This document shows, piece after piece, positions 21,990-33,659 of a stretch of DNA of 64,000 nucleotides. How positions within the stretch are numbered: the stretch's first letter is position 1; every line of letters begins with the position of its first letter. The stretch covers positions 24,215,819-24,279,818 of the forward strand of contig NC_084924.1 of the NCBI RefSeq assembly GCF_958298935.1, read 5' to 3'. The notes under the pieces are model-generated. The model had not been told where the DNA came from, did not search any database, and worked only from the letters and a program-made list of their open reading frames with translations. This DNA is from Phragmites australis (taxonomy: Eukaryota > Streptophyta > Magnoliopsida > Poales > Poaceae). The translations under genes and the position numbers were made by a program.

Positions 21990-23483
21990 TAGCAAATAAA
22001 TAATCATCTATGAACTCCCTTCAATAATAAATATCATCGATGCCAAAAATCTCTAAGACTCAAATTGTAATACCAACTAAACTTGAGCATAGCTCAAATT
22101 TAGTAACAGAAACTAACTTTATCATTATATCAGCAGGATTATCATGAGTGCTTATCTTGCATATTTTAATAACACTTTGAGCAATGGCATCTCTAATATA
22201 ATGATACCTCACATCAATGTGCTTTGCACTTTCATGAAACATGTGATCCTTTGTAAGGCAAATAGCACTCTGACTATCACAGAAAATATTAATACAAGAA
22301 TTATCTCTACAAAGCTTAGTATACAAACCTCTCAACCAAACAACTTCTTTGCATGCTTCGAAAATAGCTATATATTCAACTTCAGTAGCTGATAAAGCAA
22401 CAGTAGCCTACAAATATGCTTTCCAACTAACAGCACAACTATCAATGGTGAAAACATAACATATGAGAGATCTCATCTTGTCCAAATCACCAGCATAATC
22501 TGAGTCAACATAACCAACAAGTCCATCTCCAGATTTCTCAAACTGCAAACAAGTATTAGAAGTACCACGCAGATATCTAAAAATCCACTAAACAGTTTTC
22601 CAATGCTCTTTGCTAGGATTAGTCATGAATCTACTAACAACACTTAGGGCATGAGATAAATTAGGATGGGAACAAACCATGGCATACATAAGTGAACCAA
22701 CTGCACTTGAATATGGAACTCTAGACATGTGCTCAGTATCATAATCTGACTCAGGACATAATGCTGAAGATAATTTAAAATGTGCAGCTAATGGAGGACT
22801 CACTGGTTTTGCATCATGCATATTAAAATGACGAAGGACCTTCTCAATATAGCCTTGTTAACTAAGATATAACTTGCTAACTTTCCTATCTCTAATGATC
22901 TCCATGCTAAGAATTTTCTTTACTGCACCTAAATCCTTCATCTCAAATTCACTACTCAATTGTGATTTTAGTTTAGCTATGTCTGATTTATCCTTTGCAG
23001 CATTCAACATATCATCGACATAGAGAAGCAAATAAATAGATGAACCATTAGCAGTCTTCAAATAGACACAGCTATCATAATCAAATGCTTAAAACCATTA
23101 GAGAGTATAAAAGAGTCAAATATCTTGTACCACTATCTAAGGGATTGCTTTAAACCATAAAGAGATTTCTTTAATTTACAGACAAGGTCTTCTTTTCCAA
23201 GAATAACAAAACCTTCAAGTTGATCCATATAAATATCTTCATCTAACTCTCCATGTAAAAATGCAGCTTTAATATCTAATTGCTCAAGTTCATAATCACG
23301 CATCTTGCAACAAACAGGCTTCTTCTCTTTTGGCAATTTGGCTAAATCCCAAGTACCATTCTTTTCAAGTGACTCCATTTCATCTTGCATTGCAGTTATC
23401 CAATTATTGCAATCAGAATAAGTAATAGCCTCATTATAATTAGAAGGTTCTACATTACCTTCAACTTCTTCTGCATAACTCAA
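21990..23483 (-). pseudogene. copia RT and RNase H, fragmented
   Basis: RT starts at 23483 with NWITAMQDEMESLEKNGTWD, then LDIKAAFLHGELDEDIYMDQ (first catalytic Asp) and KLKKSLYGLKQS. After a break the active site SSIYLLLYVDDML at 23040-23000 keeps the YVDD pair. VPYSSAVGSLMYAMVCSHP (22730-22670) is the RT-RNase H connection. RNase H follows (FCDSQSAICLTKDHMFHESA, KHIDVRYHYIRD) to 22060. At least five frames are involved, so no product is possible. Confidence 0.85.
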
Positions 23484-23789
23484 AGCATATACAACAATAT
23501 TATACTCCTCAATTAACCTCTTGGGTGGATTAATTTATCTTCTAGGCCTGTCAACTGCAATAAAATATTGTGTAGGTTGCACAACGGAAGAAGGTATAAC
23601 ACTAGACAAATTATGGTCAATAAATAAATTTTCAACAACAGGTGCATCTTAGACAACAGCATCTAGTGTGCTTTCTGCATTAATAAAATGTGCCACCTAC
23701 ACGCTAGATCTTTGCTGACTGAATCGTAGCATTAGGCAACATAGCAGATTCATTAAAGATAATATTCCTATTAATCACCACCTTTTGTG

Positions 23790-24690
23790 TTGTAGGATTT
23801 CACAATTTATAAACTTCAACACCATATTTACAATCAAGAAAGATGCACTTAATATCCCTATGCTCTAATTTACCATTATCAACGTGAGCATAAGTAAGAC
23901 AACCGAAAACTCTCAATTCTGAATAATCAGTTGGAGAACCAGACAATACCTCAATTGGAGTTTTCTTATCAATAGCAATGTTTGGTAATCGATTAATAAG
24001 ATAGCAAGCAGTGGAAACGGCTTCAGCCAAAAATACCTATGCATACCTGTATTAGAAAACATGCAACGGACCCTGGAGATGATAGTTCTGTTCATACGTT
24101 CAGCTACACCATTTTGTTGTAGAGTACCAGGAACAGTGTAGTGCATCACAATGCCTTCAAACTTACAATATGAATCAAATTCATCAGAGCAAAACTCCAT
24201 CCCATTATCAGTGCGAAGTTTCTTTACCTTCTTTTCAGTTTGCCTTTTAACTATAACCTTCCACTCTTTAAATACTTTAATTGCTTCTTATTTATGCTTA
24301 AGGCCAAACCCTCATAGAGTTATCATCAATAATAATAGTTAAACCCATAAATTAGAATGCACATAATCAAGAATACCTTCTATTGTAAGAACAAAAGTGT
24401 TGAATTTCACCCTCTTATGCTTGCCAAAAATACAATGCTCATAAAATTTTAGCTTGCTGATGCTATATCCATCAAGAAGACCTCTCCTGCTCAATTCTGC
24501 CAAACCAAGTTCACTCATATGCCCAAGACGCATATGCCATAGATTAGTGACATCAAAATCTGATAATGAATGTGAACTTACAGCGGCATCACATGTGATT
24601 GTAGTGCCTCGGAGATGATATAAATTGGTAGACTTTAAATCACCTTTCATTACAATAAGGGAACCTTTTTTCACCTTCAAAATACCATCT
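23790..24690 (-). pseudogene. copia GAG-pre-integrase and integrase, fragmented
   Basis: The pre-integrase domain at 24680-24340 has LWHMRLGHMSELGLAELSRR with the His pair of the HHCC finger; the first Cys of the CC pair is kept (EHCIFGKHKR) and the second reads Gly. The core has GMEFCSDEFDSYC and then HYTVPGTLQQNGVAERMNR, holding the conserved Glu (24200-24080). The C-terminal part reaches 23800 (LRVFGCLTYAHVD). Stops lie at about 24030, 24050 and 24340. Confidence 0.82.
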
Positions 24691-25800
24691 CCACCTGACT
24701 AATCATACCCTTTATTATCAAGAGTACTCAAAGATATAAGATTCCTTTTCATACCTGGAACGTGCCTCACATCTGTCAAGGTTCTAACAATGCTATCATG
24801 CATCTTTATCATAATTGATCTAAATCCAACAATTGGACGTGGGTTGTCATCACCCATCCTAACAAAACCAGTATCTTGAACAGAATTATAAGTGGTAAAC
24901 TAATCTCTATGTATGCATATATGAAAAGACGCAGCAGAGTCAATAATCCATTCATCACCGCTACTAGCACATCCAACAAAAGCAACGAGAGTCTATCCAT
25001 CAGAACTATTACTGGGAGTAGCAACAAAATCTTTACCTTCTTCATTAGATTTTCCTTTTCTCTTTTCTTTATTCTTCAATATGTAACATTTAGATATATC
25101 ATGATTATCTTTCTTACAATACTTGCAGAATTTTTTCTTGCCTCTGGACTTCGAACAACCCCTGTAACCGTTCAAACTTATACCTCTTTGGCTATTATAC
25201 AACTGCTTTTTCTTTGTCCTGCCACGCACAATCAAATAATCTCTATTGGAAATCAAGCCATCAATAGACACCATCTATTTCATCTTTTCCGTGGCCTCAT
25301 AGACTTCTTTCAAAGTCAGTGTATCATGACTGTATAATATGGTATCTCTGAAGTTTGAAAAAAAACTGAGCAATGAGTACAAAATAATAAGACTCAAGTC
25401 ATCATCATCATATTTTACCTCCATAGAATGTAGATCAGCAACGATCTCCTTAAAAATCGAAAGATGATTCGACACAGAACCACCCTCTTGTAATTTATGC
25501 ATGAATAACTTTATCTTCAAATGTATTTTGCTGATCAAATCCTTTAACATGTAGATTGATTCCAGCTTTAACCATAGAGCAACATCGTTTTTCTCCTGCA
25601 AAACCTCTGCAAAATATTATTTGATAAATGAAAATAAATTTGTGATAAAGCCTTATGATCCTTTCTCTTTTCTTCATCGGACCAAGACTTTGATCATTGT
25701 TTCCAAAATTGTCAAGCGCATCATTCAGATTAGTATGCGCAAGAACAGCTTGCATCTTAACTTGTCATAGAGAAAACCTTGTATCTCGGTCTAGCAGCGA
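24691..25800 (-). pseudogene. copia gag and protease, fragmented
   Basis: Gag begins near 25800 with the MQAVLAHTNLNDAL segment and continues, in a second frame, through LFMHKLQEGGSVSNHLSIFK (25510-25450) and DTILYSHDTLTLKEVYEA. The zinc knuckle CKYCKKDNHDISKC (25125-25085) is intact (CX2CX4HX4C). The protease region at 25045-24800 is too decayed for me to point to the active site. This Gag text is typical of Tnt1/Tork-lineage elements. Confidence 0.78.
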
Positions 25801-26253
25801 AATATCATACTTTAAAGAAGTTATAGTAAAAAATAATAAGCAACAAAATAGGCTATAACCCTCTGATACAGCCCTGTATACACAAAGAGAAAAAATACAG
25901 AAATCCTGATACACTTCGTATACGTGCAGCACTCAAACCGGTAACTAATATGTTGGTACCTTTTTTTGGGTGCACGTAGAAAAAATTGATTTTTTTTCTT
26001 TCATGTGAGGGTAGGCGGCTGGAGATCTCCTTAGGACGTGACCTCTTTTTTTTTTCGGAGAGCACACGCCCGAATAGCCTCTTTTTTTTTTTAACTCTAC
26101 CTCAGGTCAGGAACTTTTGTAGATGGGAGAGGCCATCGAATAGCACTTCGATTTTTCTCGGATTCGAGGACTTCGACGGACAGATGGTGACCAGAGGAAC
26201 TCGTAGACGAACAGATCTATTTTTTTCTCGTAATGTTGTATAGATCTAATCTG

Positions 26254-26265
26254 GTTCTGACATCA
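26254..26265 (-). other. mutated primer-binding site
   Basis: The minus strand reads TGATGTCAGAAC two bases from the LTR end, three transitions away from the initiator-Met PBS TGGTATCAGAGC. It confirms the minus orientation and fits the age of the element. Confidence 0.65.
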
Positions 26266-26267
26266 CT

Positions 26268-26528
26268 TGTAAGAAATTAAACAGGATAGGATTGAACATG
26301 AGACATAATTTTTATGTGAAAAACTTTTACAGAAAAAAACCACATATGTCAATCGGCGATCTTCACTGTACAGAGGATTACAATAAACGTCTCAACTCTT
26401 CCTACAGCTTACAAGATATATTTATATGGATAAACACATACGAATCAAATCTAATACAAACTTTTCCGAAACATAGATCAAAAACGTCCCTTATATAATC
26501 CAATGAAAATTCGAATCACAATCTAACA
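26268..26528 (-). repeat. 5' LTR of the Tork-like copia
   Basis: On the minus strand it starts TGTTAGATTGTGATTCG at 26528 and ends TTTAATTTCTTACA at 26268. It pairs with 21687-21960. The 5' untranslated leader (26253-25801) separates it from gag and contains poly-T runs at 26043-26095. Confidence 0.8.
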
Positions 26529-27576
26529 AATAACCCAGTCATTTGTAACCACAAAAACTGGTTCCCACAACCATAAAATCATGTTGTCCTATGACCGTAA
26601 ATACCACACTGCAACCAAAAAATCGGTTGCAGTTTTTATGGTTTTGATTCAGTAGGCGGTATGGCGTGACTGTGCTGCGCCTATTTTTTTTTCACAGAAT
26701 ATGACAAAAGAAGACTAAAAAAATTAGATTCACCAATTTTGAACATCTCAATATTGATTTATGAATTTATTAATATTTAACACATTCATTTAATTATAGA
26801 AAAAACAGTATTATTTTTATGCATGCATATAACTTTAATATGTAGACGACAGTAATACAAACCTAACAAAATTTGTTTTATATATTTTTGAGGTTTAGAT
26901 ATTTTCTGTGTATTTTAGATTATTTCAGGCGATTTATCAATACAACTATTATACATTTCGCTATTTTTCTGGAATTTTTCAAAAAATTATATTATACATG
27001 TAAATATATAGATACATATATACATACATACATGTATATATACACATATACATATATATATACATATATGTATCCATATATATATTTATACACGTATACA
27101 TATATGTATATATATACATATACGTATCCATATATATATATATATATCAATATTTAACACATTCACTTAATTATAGGGAAAAACAGTAGTACTTTCATGT
27201 ATACACATAATTTTAGCACGTAGACAACAGTAATACGAAACTAACAAAATTTATTTAATATATTTTTGAGTTTAATATATTTTTCTTTGCATTTTAGATT
27301 ATTTCAGACGATTCATCAGTATAACCAATATTCTTTTCGATATTTTTTAGAATTTCCTGAAAATAAAATTATATTATATGTGTAAATATACGTATATGTA
27401 TACATATATACATACACATATACATATACATATATATACGTATATATATGTGTATCCATATATCTATACATACACATATGTGGGCCCACTGCTACAGTAG
27501 CTACTGTGCCGAGACCAAGAATGTTCAAAATCTTAGCTCGACAATATATGTTATAGATAAGTTTTACAGTTACAAA
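26529..27576. repeat. two-copy ~378-bp tandem duplication with microsatellite tails
   Basis: A unit beginning AATATTTAACACATTCA at 26772 recurs at 27149. The offset is 377-379 bp along its length (for example ATTTTAGAT at 26912 and 27291). Each unit ends in an (ATATAC/ATATGT)n run, at 26995-27148 and 27375-27478. The copies differ by scattered substitutions. No gene is visible; the Tyr/Ile/Thr-rich frames at 26873-27157 and 27316-27690 come from the microsatellite. 26529-26771 and 27479-27576 hold nothing recognisable. Confidence 0.75.
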
Positions 27577-27757
27577 TAGGGATGAAAACGGAACGGGAAA
27601 ATATCGTTCCGTTCCGGTGCCGTATCCCGTTTTTTTAGTTCGTTTTCGTTTTTTTTCGTTCCCGTCTATCCCGTTTTCGTTTTCGTCCAACTGAGAAAAT
27701 GTGAAAGTGAAAACGGTAGAGGGTTTTTCTGACCGTTTCCGTCCATTTTCACCCCTA
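27577..27757 (+). mobile_element. hAT-like MITE
   Basis: It starts TAGGGATGAAAACGGAACGG and ends CCGTCCATTTTCACCCCTA, imperfect terminal inverted repeats of the widespread plant TAGGGATGAAAACGG type usually assigned to hAT MITEs. The flanking 8-mers (GTTACAAA and CGCTCACT) do not match, so the TSD has decayed or the ends are shifted. Confidence 0.55.
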
Positions 27758-27839
27758 CGCTCACTTATGTCTTTGGTTCAAACTTATCACTTATGTTTAT
27801 TATATGCTCGAGTATCGAGTTAAGGTTTATGTGGTTCTT

Positions 27840-28083
27840 TTTTAGAGGGGTACAAAGCATGACGTACATAACCCACTTACATCACACTCACGCACACGTG
27901 CATGTCCTAAGCATACACGTTACAGATATATTCTCGCTAAACGGGCACGTGTGTGTATACCCCTAACTACTAAGGAAAAACCCCCGATGAGGCTTGTGGG
28001 TCGATCCTAGGAATCGAACCCACGACTAGCCGTCCCTGTCAGTCTGCCACTGAGAGCGAACCAACCAAGCTACTGCTCGGTCC
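27840..28083 (-). mobile_element. tRNA-derived SINE
   Basis: On the minus strand the 5' end is tRNA-like. TAGCTTGGTTGG (28072-28061) fits an RNA polymerase III A box, and GGGTTCGATTCC (28021-28010) is a near-perfect B box, with about 39 bp between them. A tRNA-unrelated body follows and ends near 27840 in a short A run (CCCCTCTAAAAAA). It lies between two hAT-like copies. Family not assigned; Au-type SINEs of grasses are candidates. No TSD confirmed. Confidence 0.6.
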
Positions 28084-28298
28084 TAAAGCTTATATTGGTG
28101 TATCTTCGTATCTTGTATTGTTTGAGTGAAATATTGATAAAAAATGATATGTCATGTGAATCGAAAAAGCATATGACATTTTTTTTACTTTAATGCAACT
28201 TGCTGATTGGATTGGTTCATTAAACTTATTAATTCAGTGTTATCTGAAGATAATGTTAAACTTATACATGTTGACATGTCTTGATGGTTTTGTAGGTC

Positions 28299-28505
28299 GG
28301 TATTTCCATTTTATGTTTTCGAATCCCGACCGATACTGGTATTTTCCTGATCGGATTGGTTCATTTTCGACCCTCCGATTATGTCCGATCGTTTTTGTTT
28401 TTTTCCGTTCCCGCCTATCCCGTTTTCTTTTTCGTCCGACAGAGAAAATATGAAAGTGAAAACGGTTACAGAGTTTTCCCGTTCCCGTCTACTTCAACTT
28501 TAGCG
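28299..28505 (+). mobile_element. second hAT-like MITE-related copy
   Basis: The text CGTTCCCGCCTATCCCGTTT, then CGTCCGACAGAGAAAAT and GAAAGTGAAAACGGT repeats the right half of the MITE at 27577-27757 in the same orientation. The right end lacks the CACCCCTA terminus, so this copy is incomplete or belongs to a larger relative. Confidence 0.4.
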
Positions 28506-30402
28506 GGGTAAGATATTATTGAAGCTAATATCAGCAGCAGCCAGCCTCAGAACCACCGGCTACCGTCGGAAACAATCTGTAGGGAGGATTAGACTGTGTG
28601 AGAGAGAGAGACTCTGCCATGGATTTGTGTGTGAGAGAGGGAGAGAGAAAGAAGGGAGAGTGGAATGCTGGAGGATCTTGGCCACGGTGGGCGTTGGAGC
28701 TGCTCATGCCGGTGTCCGAAGCCATGTGCTGGTTTTAGCGGAGCAAGCTGTTGCTTCCATTTGCTTGCCTTGCACAGCCGATGACGAGAAGCAAGAGACA
28801 GAGGGAAAGAGAGATGGATCATGTTCTCCCTCCGCCATGGTTTTGTTTGTCAGGGAGGGAGAGAGAGGGGGGAGGCGTGCTGAACGGTGGTGAGGGTGTG
28901 GTGGACGAGCTCGGAGGTGAATAGGACACAGGGCAGCGCGGAAGGCACATCATGGAGGCGTCAACGCGTGCCTAGACGCGGAGCAGCTGTGGACGCAAGG
29001 GGTCGATGGATTGCTCCTAGAGCGCGGCCAGGTGGCTTGGTGTTAGGTCGCTGGCCGTGAGGAAGATGGACTAATCCGGGCTCGTCCGGTTGGGAAACGG
29101 ACAAGAGATGGGTCAGGGAGGTGCACGTGGTCGCGAGGAAGACATGCACCGCAGGGATTCGGCCAAAGCTCACTGGACAAGATCCGTAGCTTCCCCAGCA
29201 CGACATGGTTGGGATTTGTGCTTGTGCTGCCAGTGTTGGGAGAGAAATCGGCTGTGCTGCTCAGTGAGGAAGAAGAACAGGGAGCAATGCTACATACATA
29301 AAACATAGCAAATCAACCATACCTTAGCTTACGAAGATTTCTTAACCTGTGGACGATTGACGGAAGATTTTGTTGAAGGTAGAGGAATCGGTAGCAATGG
29401 TGGTGGAGAGCTAGACTACCAAAATGGGGAACGAAGAGATTTTAATTCCATCTAAGTCGTCGCTCTGCAGTATCCAAATATTTCCACTTCCTTTGCCCGC
29501 GCACTTACCATTGACAGCTACCCAGTCGTCCGTTGCAGATCGAACGGTCCTCATTAAAAAAACTTACGTGGCCTATCTCCCGTTGTGAGAACGAGATGGC
29601 ATTTAAATAGTAAGAGATTCTCTAATGGCAATTCTCCATTTTCGTGTAAAAAAAGTTCCAACTTCAACGCCATGTGTAAACTGTAACACAAGAAACAAAT
29701 CATGCAAGGGGAAACTATTTTAGTCCGGGTCTGTCTATTTGGTATTCAAATGATTTCTCCAACTCAAATCATTCAGTTTTCACGGCTGTTCGATCTTCAT
29801 CTAGCACCCCAAATCAACCTCGACTTGATATAAAATTTCTAACCCTAACTATCCACATCCACCTCCCGATTCATCCACACCATCATCACATCCAGGCCTT
29901 GGCTCCACCCACGCTCCACCTCCCCTTCACCTTGACGTCCTCTATTCCCACACCCTCACCCCCTCTACCTTGTTCTTCCATGATGCCGGCATGGATTCCG
30001 TGCAGACCCACCTCCTACGTCAGCCCGCCCCGCTCCGGTGGCACCACTTCTATCGGAGTCGCTGCCCTCAACCACCCCCTCTGCTAACCACTACAAGCAT
30101 GATACCACCACCATCACCGCCCACGATGGCTCCCCACCGCCTGCCAACATCGCCAGAATGGCTAACCTTCCCAACCATTCCTCTAAAGCTCAGTGACCTC
30201 TAAATCTCAAACTCTAACCTCAACCTTGAACCCTAACCTTGTCGGAGAAGACGACGATGTTACCAGAGAAGATGAGCACTCACCGTTGAGTAGGAATTTC
30301 TGAACAAATCCCGTGACTACAAATTTGAATGATTTTCCCTTAATTTTAATTTGCGTGACATTTAGCCTTTCTTCTTTGATCCACCGATCCATCACCAACT
30401 AA
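28506..30402. other. unassigned DNA with GA-rich repeats
   Basis: 28590-28680 and 28785-28885 share GAGAGAGGGAGAGAG-type text next to CTCTGCCATGG or CCGCCATGG, a loose duplication. 28900-29300 is GC-rich with no recognisable domain. 29580-29617 reads, on the minus strand, TCTCTTACTATTTAAATGCC, which could be a Helitron 5' end, but no 3' partner was found. 29740-30240 is a C-rich stretch with short Pro/Ser frames. I cannot assign a gene. Confidence 0.3.
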
Positions 30403-30490
30403 CACTACAATAGAAATCCTCATCAATGTCGGTTAAAAATCGCCATGAGTGACGGGTTTTGAGCCGACACTGATTACTCGACACTGATAG
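30403..30490 (+). mobile_element. CACTA transposon tip
   Basis: CACTACAATAGAAATCC is a good CACTA-type terminal sequence. It is followed by inverted copies of a TGTCGG / CCGACA motif (30427-30433, 30464-30469, 30479-30484), as in CACTA subterminal regions. After about 88 bp the sequence switches to minus-strand copia, so only the tip is present. Confidence 0.5.
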
Positions 30491-33480
30491 TCAGGACTTC
30501 CAGGTGCTTCTTCATAATTTCTTTCAGGTACACTTCTAGATGCTTCTTCATTATTTCTTACTGTTGGAGCAAGGCCCTTCAGTTTACCAGCATCAATTTC
30601 TATTGTAGCGTGCGCATCTTCTCTGGTTTTTTCCTGCGTGGGAAGATTCAAATCCAGTATGCCTACTTTATGATGTTCTATACCATTTCCAGGTCTCAAC
30701 AGGCTCCCCTTCTTTTTCCTTTGGGGTATTTTTGTGATTGGCTATGGTAAGCTCTCATTTCCCACTTTCGCTAGATGTTTACGGCTATTTGGGACATGAG
30801 AAACTGAATTTCTTGTCTTTTATTTATTTTTCAGAGCTCCTAGAACAAGATGAGGGGTACCTTGTTTTGGTACTTTCACCCTCTCTGGTGCATTGCGTGC
30901 AGGCACATGCGACTTAGTCACGCTCTTCAAATCACAAAAATGATCAAGCATATTGTTTGCTAATTTCTGCAAAACAATAATTTTCTTTACTTCGTCATTT
31001 TCTTCACTAGTGCGAGGATCATGTGCCACAATTCATTCAACCTATCAAGTAATTTCCTGACATTCTTCATCCAAGGGTATATTTCTTTCCCCTAATAATG
31101 GAAAAATATTTTTGTCAAAAATACAATCAGCTAAGTGGGCCATATGTAGATTTCAAGTTGTTGGCTCTTAATATCGGATTATAAATGTAGTCTCATAACT
31201 GATATATTCCAACTTTTCTCAAAGGTCCCATAGAGGTTCGATGTGGCAGCGATATTGGCACATAAACCATATATCCAGGTTTGCATAAATGAGAAATTTT
31301 CATAATTATCCCTTGTACTAGTTGCATAGTTGAATGGATGTTACAGGGGATGGTCTATAATTAGTGATGGTTCTTGCATATATGACTGCATGTCCCTAAC
31401 ATGTAGCAGACAAATTATAGTGCTGCAACAAAGGTCTAGCAATGAATTTTTTTTTATCAGTGCTTCGGCTAGTCCATTCTAAGTATGGACATGCAGTACA
31501 GAATGTTCAACTTTAATTCCCATACCAGTGCAATAATCATCAAACACTTTAGAAGTAAATTCTCCATCATTGTACATTATAATGGACTTCACTCTATGGT
31601 CAAGAAAAATATTCCTGATCTATATGATCTGCGAGATCAACTTTGCAAAGGCGTGGTTGCGGGTAGATAATAGACATACATGTGACCACTTCGAGGATGC
31701 GTCTATTAATACCATAAAGTACCGAAACAGACTAGACAGTGGTTGAATAGGACCAAAAATATCTCCCCTAGATTCAGTCCAGGATTGAGGGATTTCTTTT
31801 TGTACCTTCAAGTTAGACAGTCATTTTATTGATTTCCCGGTAGCACATACAAGACATACAACATCTTCCTGATTCAGGAAATTCTTCATATTTATGACAT
31901 GATCTTGTTTCTCATCATTCTAAGACCAGGGTGACCTAATGCCATAGGGAAAATAATTCTGCACTACAAGTCAGCACTTCAGGTGCTTTAATGTGAGTGT
32001 AGTACAAGCCACTGCTCATGAAGGGAAATTTTTCTAGTATTCTTACGTCACTATCACGCTTAGTGATGAGTAGGTGTTCCCTACCATCTTTTTTACCAAT
32101 TTCTACATGGAAACCATTAGCGCGAATATCTTTAAAACTTATGAGATTTATTGTAGATTCAAGATATAACAACACTTTTTTAATGTGCAAAGTAGTTCTC
32201 ATAGTTAGTATGATTGTGGCTCTTCCAGAATCTACCATACATTTATCACTACCAGTTATAGTCATCAACTTTCCAGAGCTATTTCTGATAGATTGAAAAT
32301 ACACCTTTTTCTCTTAAAATGGTGTTTGTGGTTCCACTATCCATAATACACTTCCTCCATGTTGCTCTTCTAGAGCTTTCATTCATTCAATCAATCCTTC
32401 TAAATTTAGCAACTAAATAAATGGCTAATTACTCTAATTCTTTATAGAGTTTGTGAAATATTCAGCCACTTTTCTTATAATGACTTTGTTTTCTGCTTCA
32501 TCCTTCATGGTATCCTCTATGGCAGTGGAGGAGGGAAAAGTAGAGGCCTCTACATCCTTTATTGGAGGTCTTTTACTGCCAGTGTGGGAGCATCATCAAC
32601 TTTCATGCGAGATGCTTCCCTTTCTATTGCGGTTCATTTGTCTCTTTCATCCCCACTGCAATGGTGAGGTGTGCTTCTGATTGCTCCTACTCACCAGACT
32701 TGACCTTGTATGCCACCACTTTCTTCCTCCCTTCCCCCGCTTCTTATTGTGGTTCTTGCTTGCTATGAAAGAGCTATGAATGACTTTTAGGCCACTGCTC
32801 TTTCCTTGCAGCTAGAAGTTCTTGTTTATGACTTCGTCATGAACTTCATGAAGCTGCAACACGTGAGTCAGTTCTGAACACTTCTTGTATTTTAATTGAC
32901 GGTGATTACGTGCAGATTCTACCGTATTTGGGTGGAAAGTGGAGAGAGTCTTCTCAATTTTATCCTCTTCTGTGGTCTCTTTCCCATAGAGACAGAGAAT
33001 TGTGCAAATACGGTGCAGCGTAGAGTTGTACTCTCTGACATGCTTGTAGTCACAGAAGCGGAACCGGACACATCCTTACTCTACAAGAGGTTTGATGGTG
33101 TACTTAAGGCGTTAATAACGCTCCTACAGTGTGTCCCATAGAGCCATAGTACTAGTCATTGCCATATACCCATCCTTCAAAATGGGGAAGAGATGGTAGC
33201 CGAGAAAAGTGAAGTGCCTGATCATTATTATCCTCCGTGGGAACCATTGCACTACTTATTCATAGGCCAATGGCAACGTAGAGCTTTTATTGCTCCAAGT
33301 ACAATCTGGATATCCAACACCCAAGTGAGATAGTTGCGACCATCTACACTCAGCTCAATGAACTCCTTGTTCATGATGCCAGCCGTCTTCATATTCAAAT
33401 GACGCAAGTATTACTACCAGTAAAGTTGCATCATGTTGCTAAATTGGATTGCTGAAAAATTTCCGATATTTTCTATACTA
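30491..33480 (-). pseudogene. Ty1/copia gag-protease-integrase relic, RT missing
   Basis: On the minus strand, gag starts near 33460; FIELSVDGRNYLTWVLDIQI (33355-33295) is the typical copia Gag N-terminus. The protease is at 32304-31990, with MVDSGRATIILTM at the active site. The integrase core has GPIQPLSSLFRYFMVLIDAS and SKWSHVCLLSTRNHAFAK (31740-31630). A post-integrase spacer follows to 30500 (VTKSHVPARNAPERVKVP). Stops and shifts occur throughout. RT, RNase H and both LTRs are absent; the left end abuts the CACTA tip. Confidence 0.75.
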
Positions 33481-33491
33481 TTATATGAATA

Positions 33492-33525
33492 CTAGTAAGG
33501 TACCCATGCGTTGCTATGGTATCCA
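33492..33525 (-). other. Helitron 3' terminus
   Basis: On the minus strand, GGATACCATAGCAACGCATG and then GGTACCTTACTAG end the element. The GCAACGCATGGG block resembles the GC-rich hairpin preceding CTRR in grass Helitrons. The stem is imperfect (CCAT/ATGG core with outer GG/CC pairs). The next minus-strand base is T, as expected for A-T insertion. Confidence 0.7.
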
Positions 33526-33659
33526 TATTTTGAATGTGTGTTTTATTATTACGATAGTATGAAAGAAAAGAAGTATAATGTGATTAAAATAGTATATCAT
33601 TCATAGATAACATAGGCATACAAACAAATAAATTTGTTTGTGTCGAACATGATATGTAT

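Larger units (their letters stand above)
21687..26528 (-). mobile_element. Tnt1/Tork-like Ty1/copia retrotransposon
   Basis: Both LTRs (21687-21960 and 26268-26528), a mutated PBS and all copia domains in the order gag, protease, integrase, RT, RNase H are present on the minus strand. The copy is about 4.84 kb, a normal length for the family. It is broken by many stops and frameshifts. Its LTRs differ by length (about 274 and 261 bp) and many substitutions, so it is old. I saw no clear TSD (left flank CTGAT, right flank AATAA). Confidence 0.88.

Noticed and set aside
26873..27690. Tyr/Thr/Ile-rich frames of about 94-124 residues
   Set aside because: They translate the (ATATAC)n microsatellites in the tandem duplication.
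28010..28083. A functional tRNA gene
   Set aside because: The A and B boxes are tRNA-like, but the flanking sequence does not fold into a cloverleaf with paired acceptor ends; a SINE head fits better.
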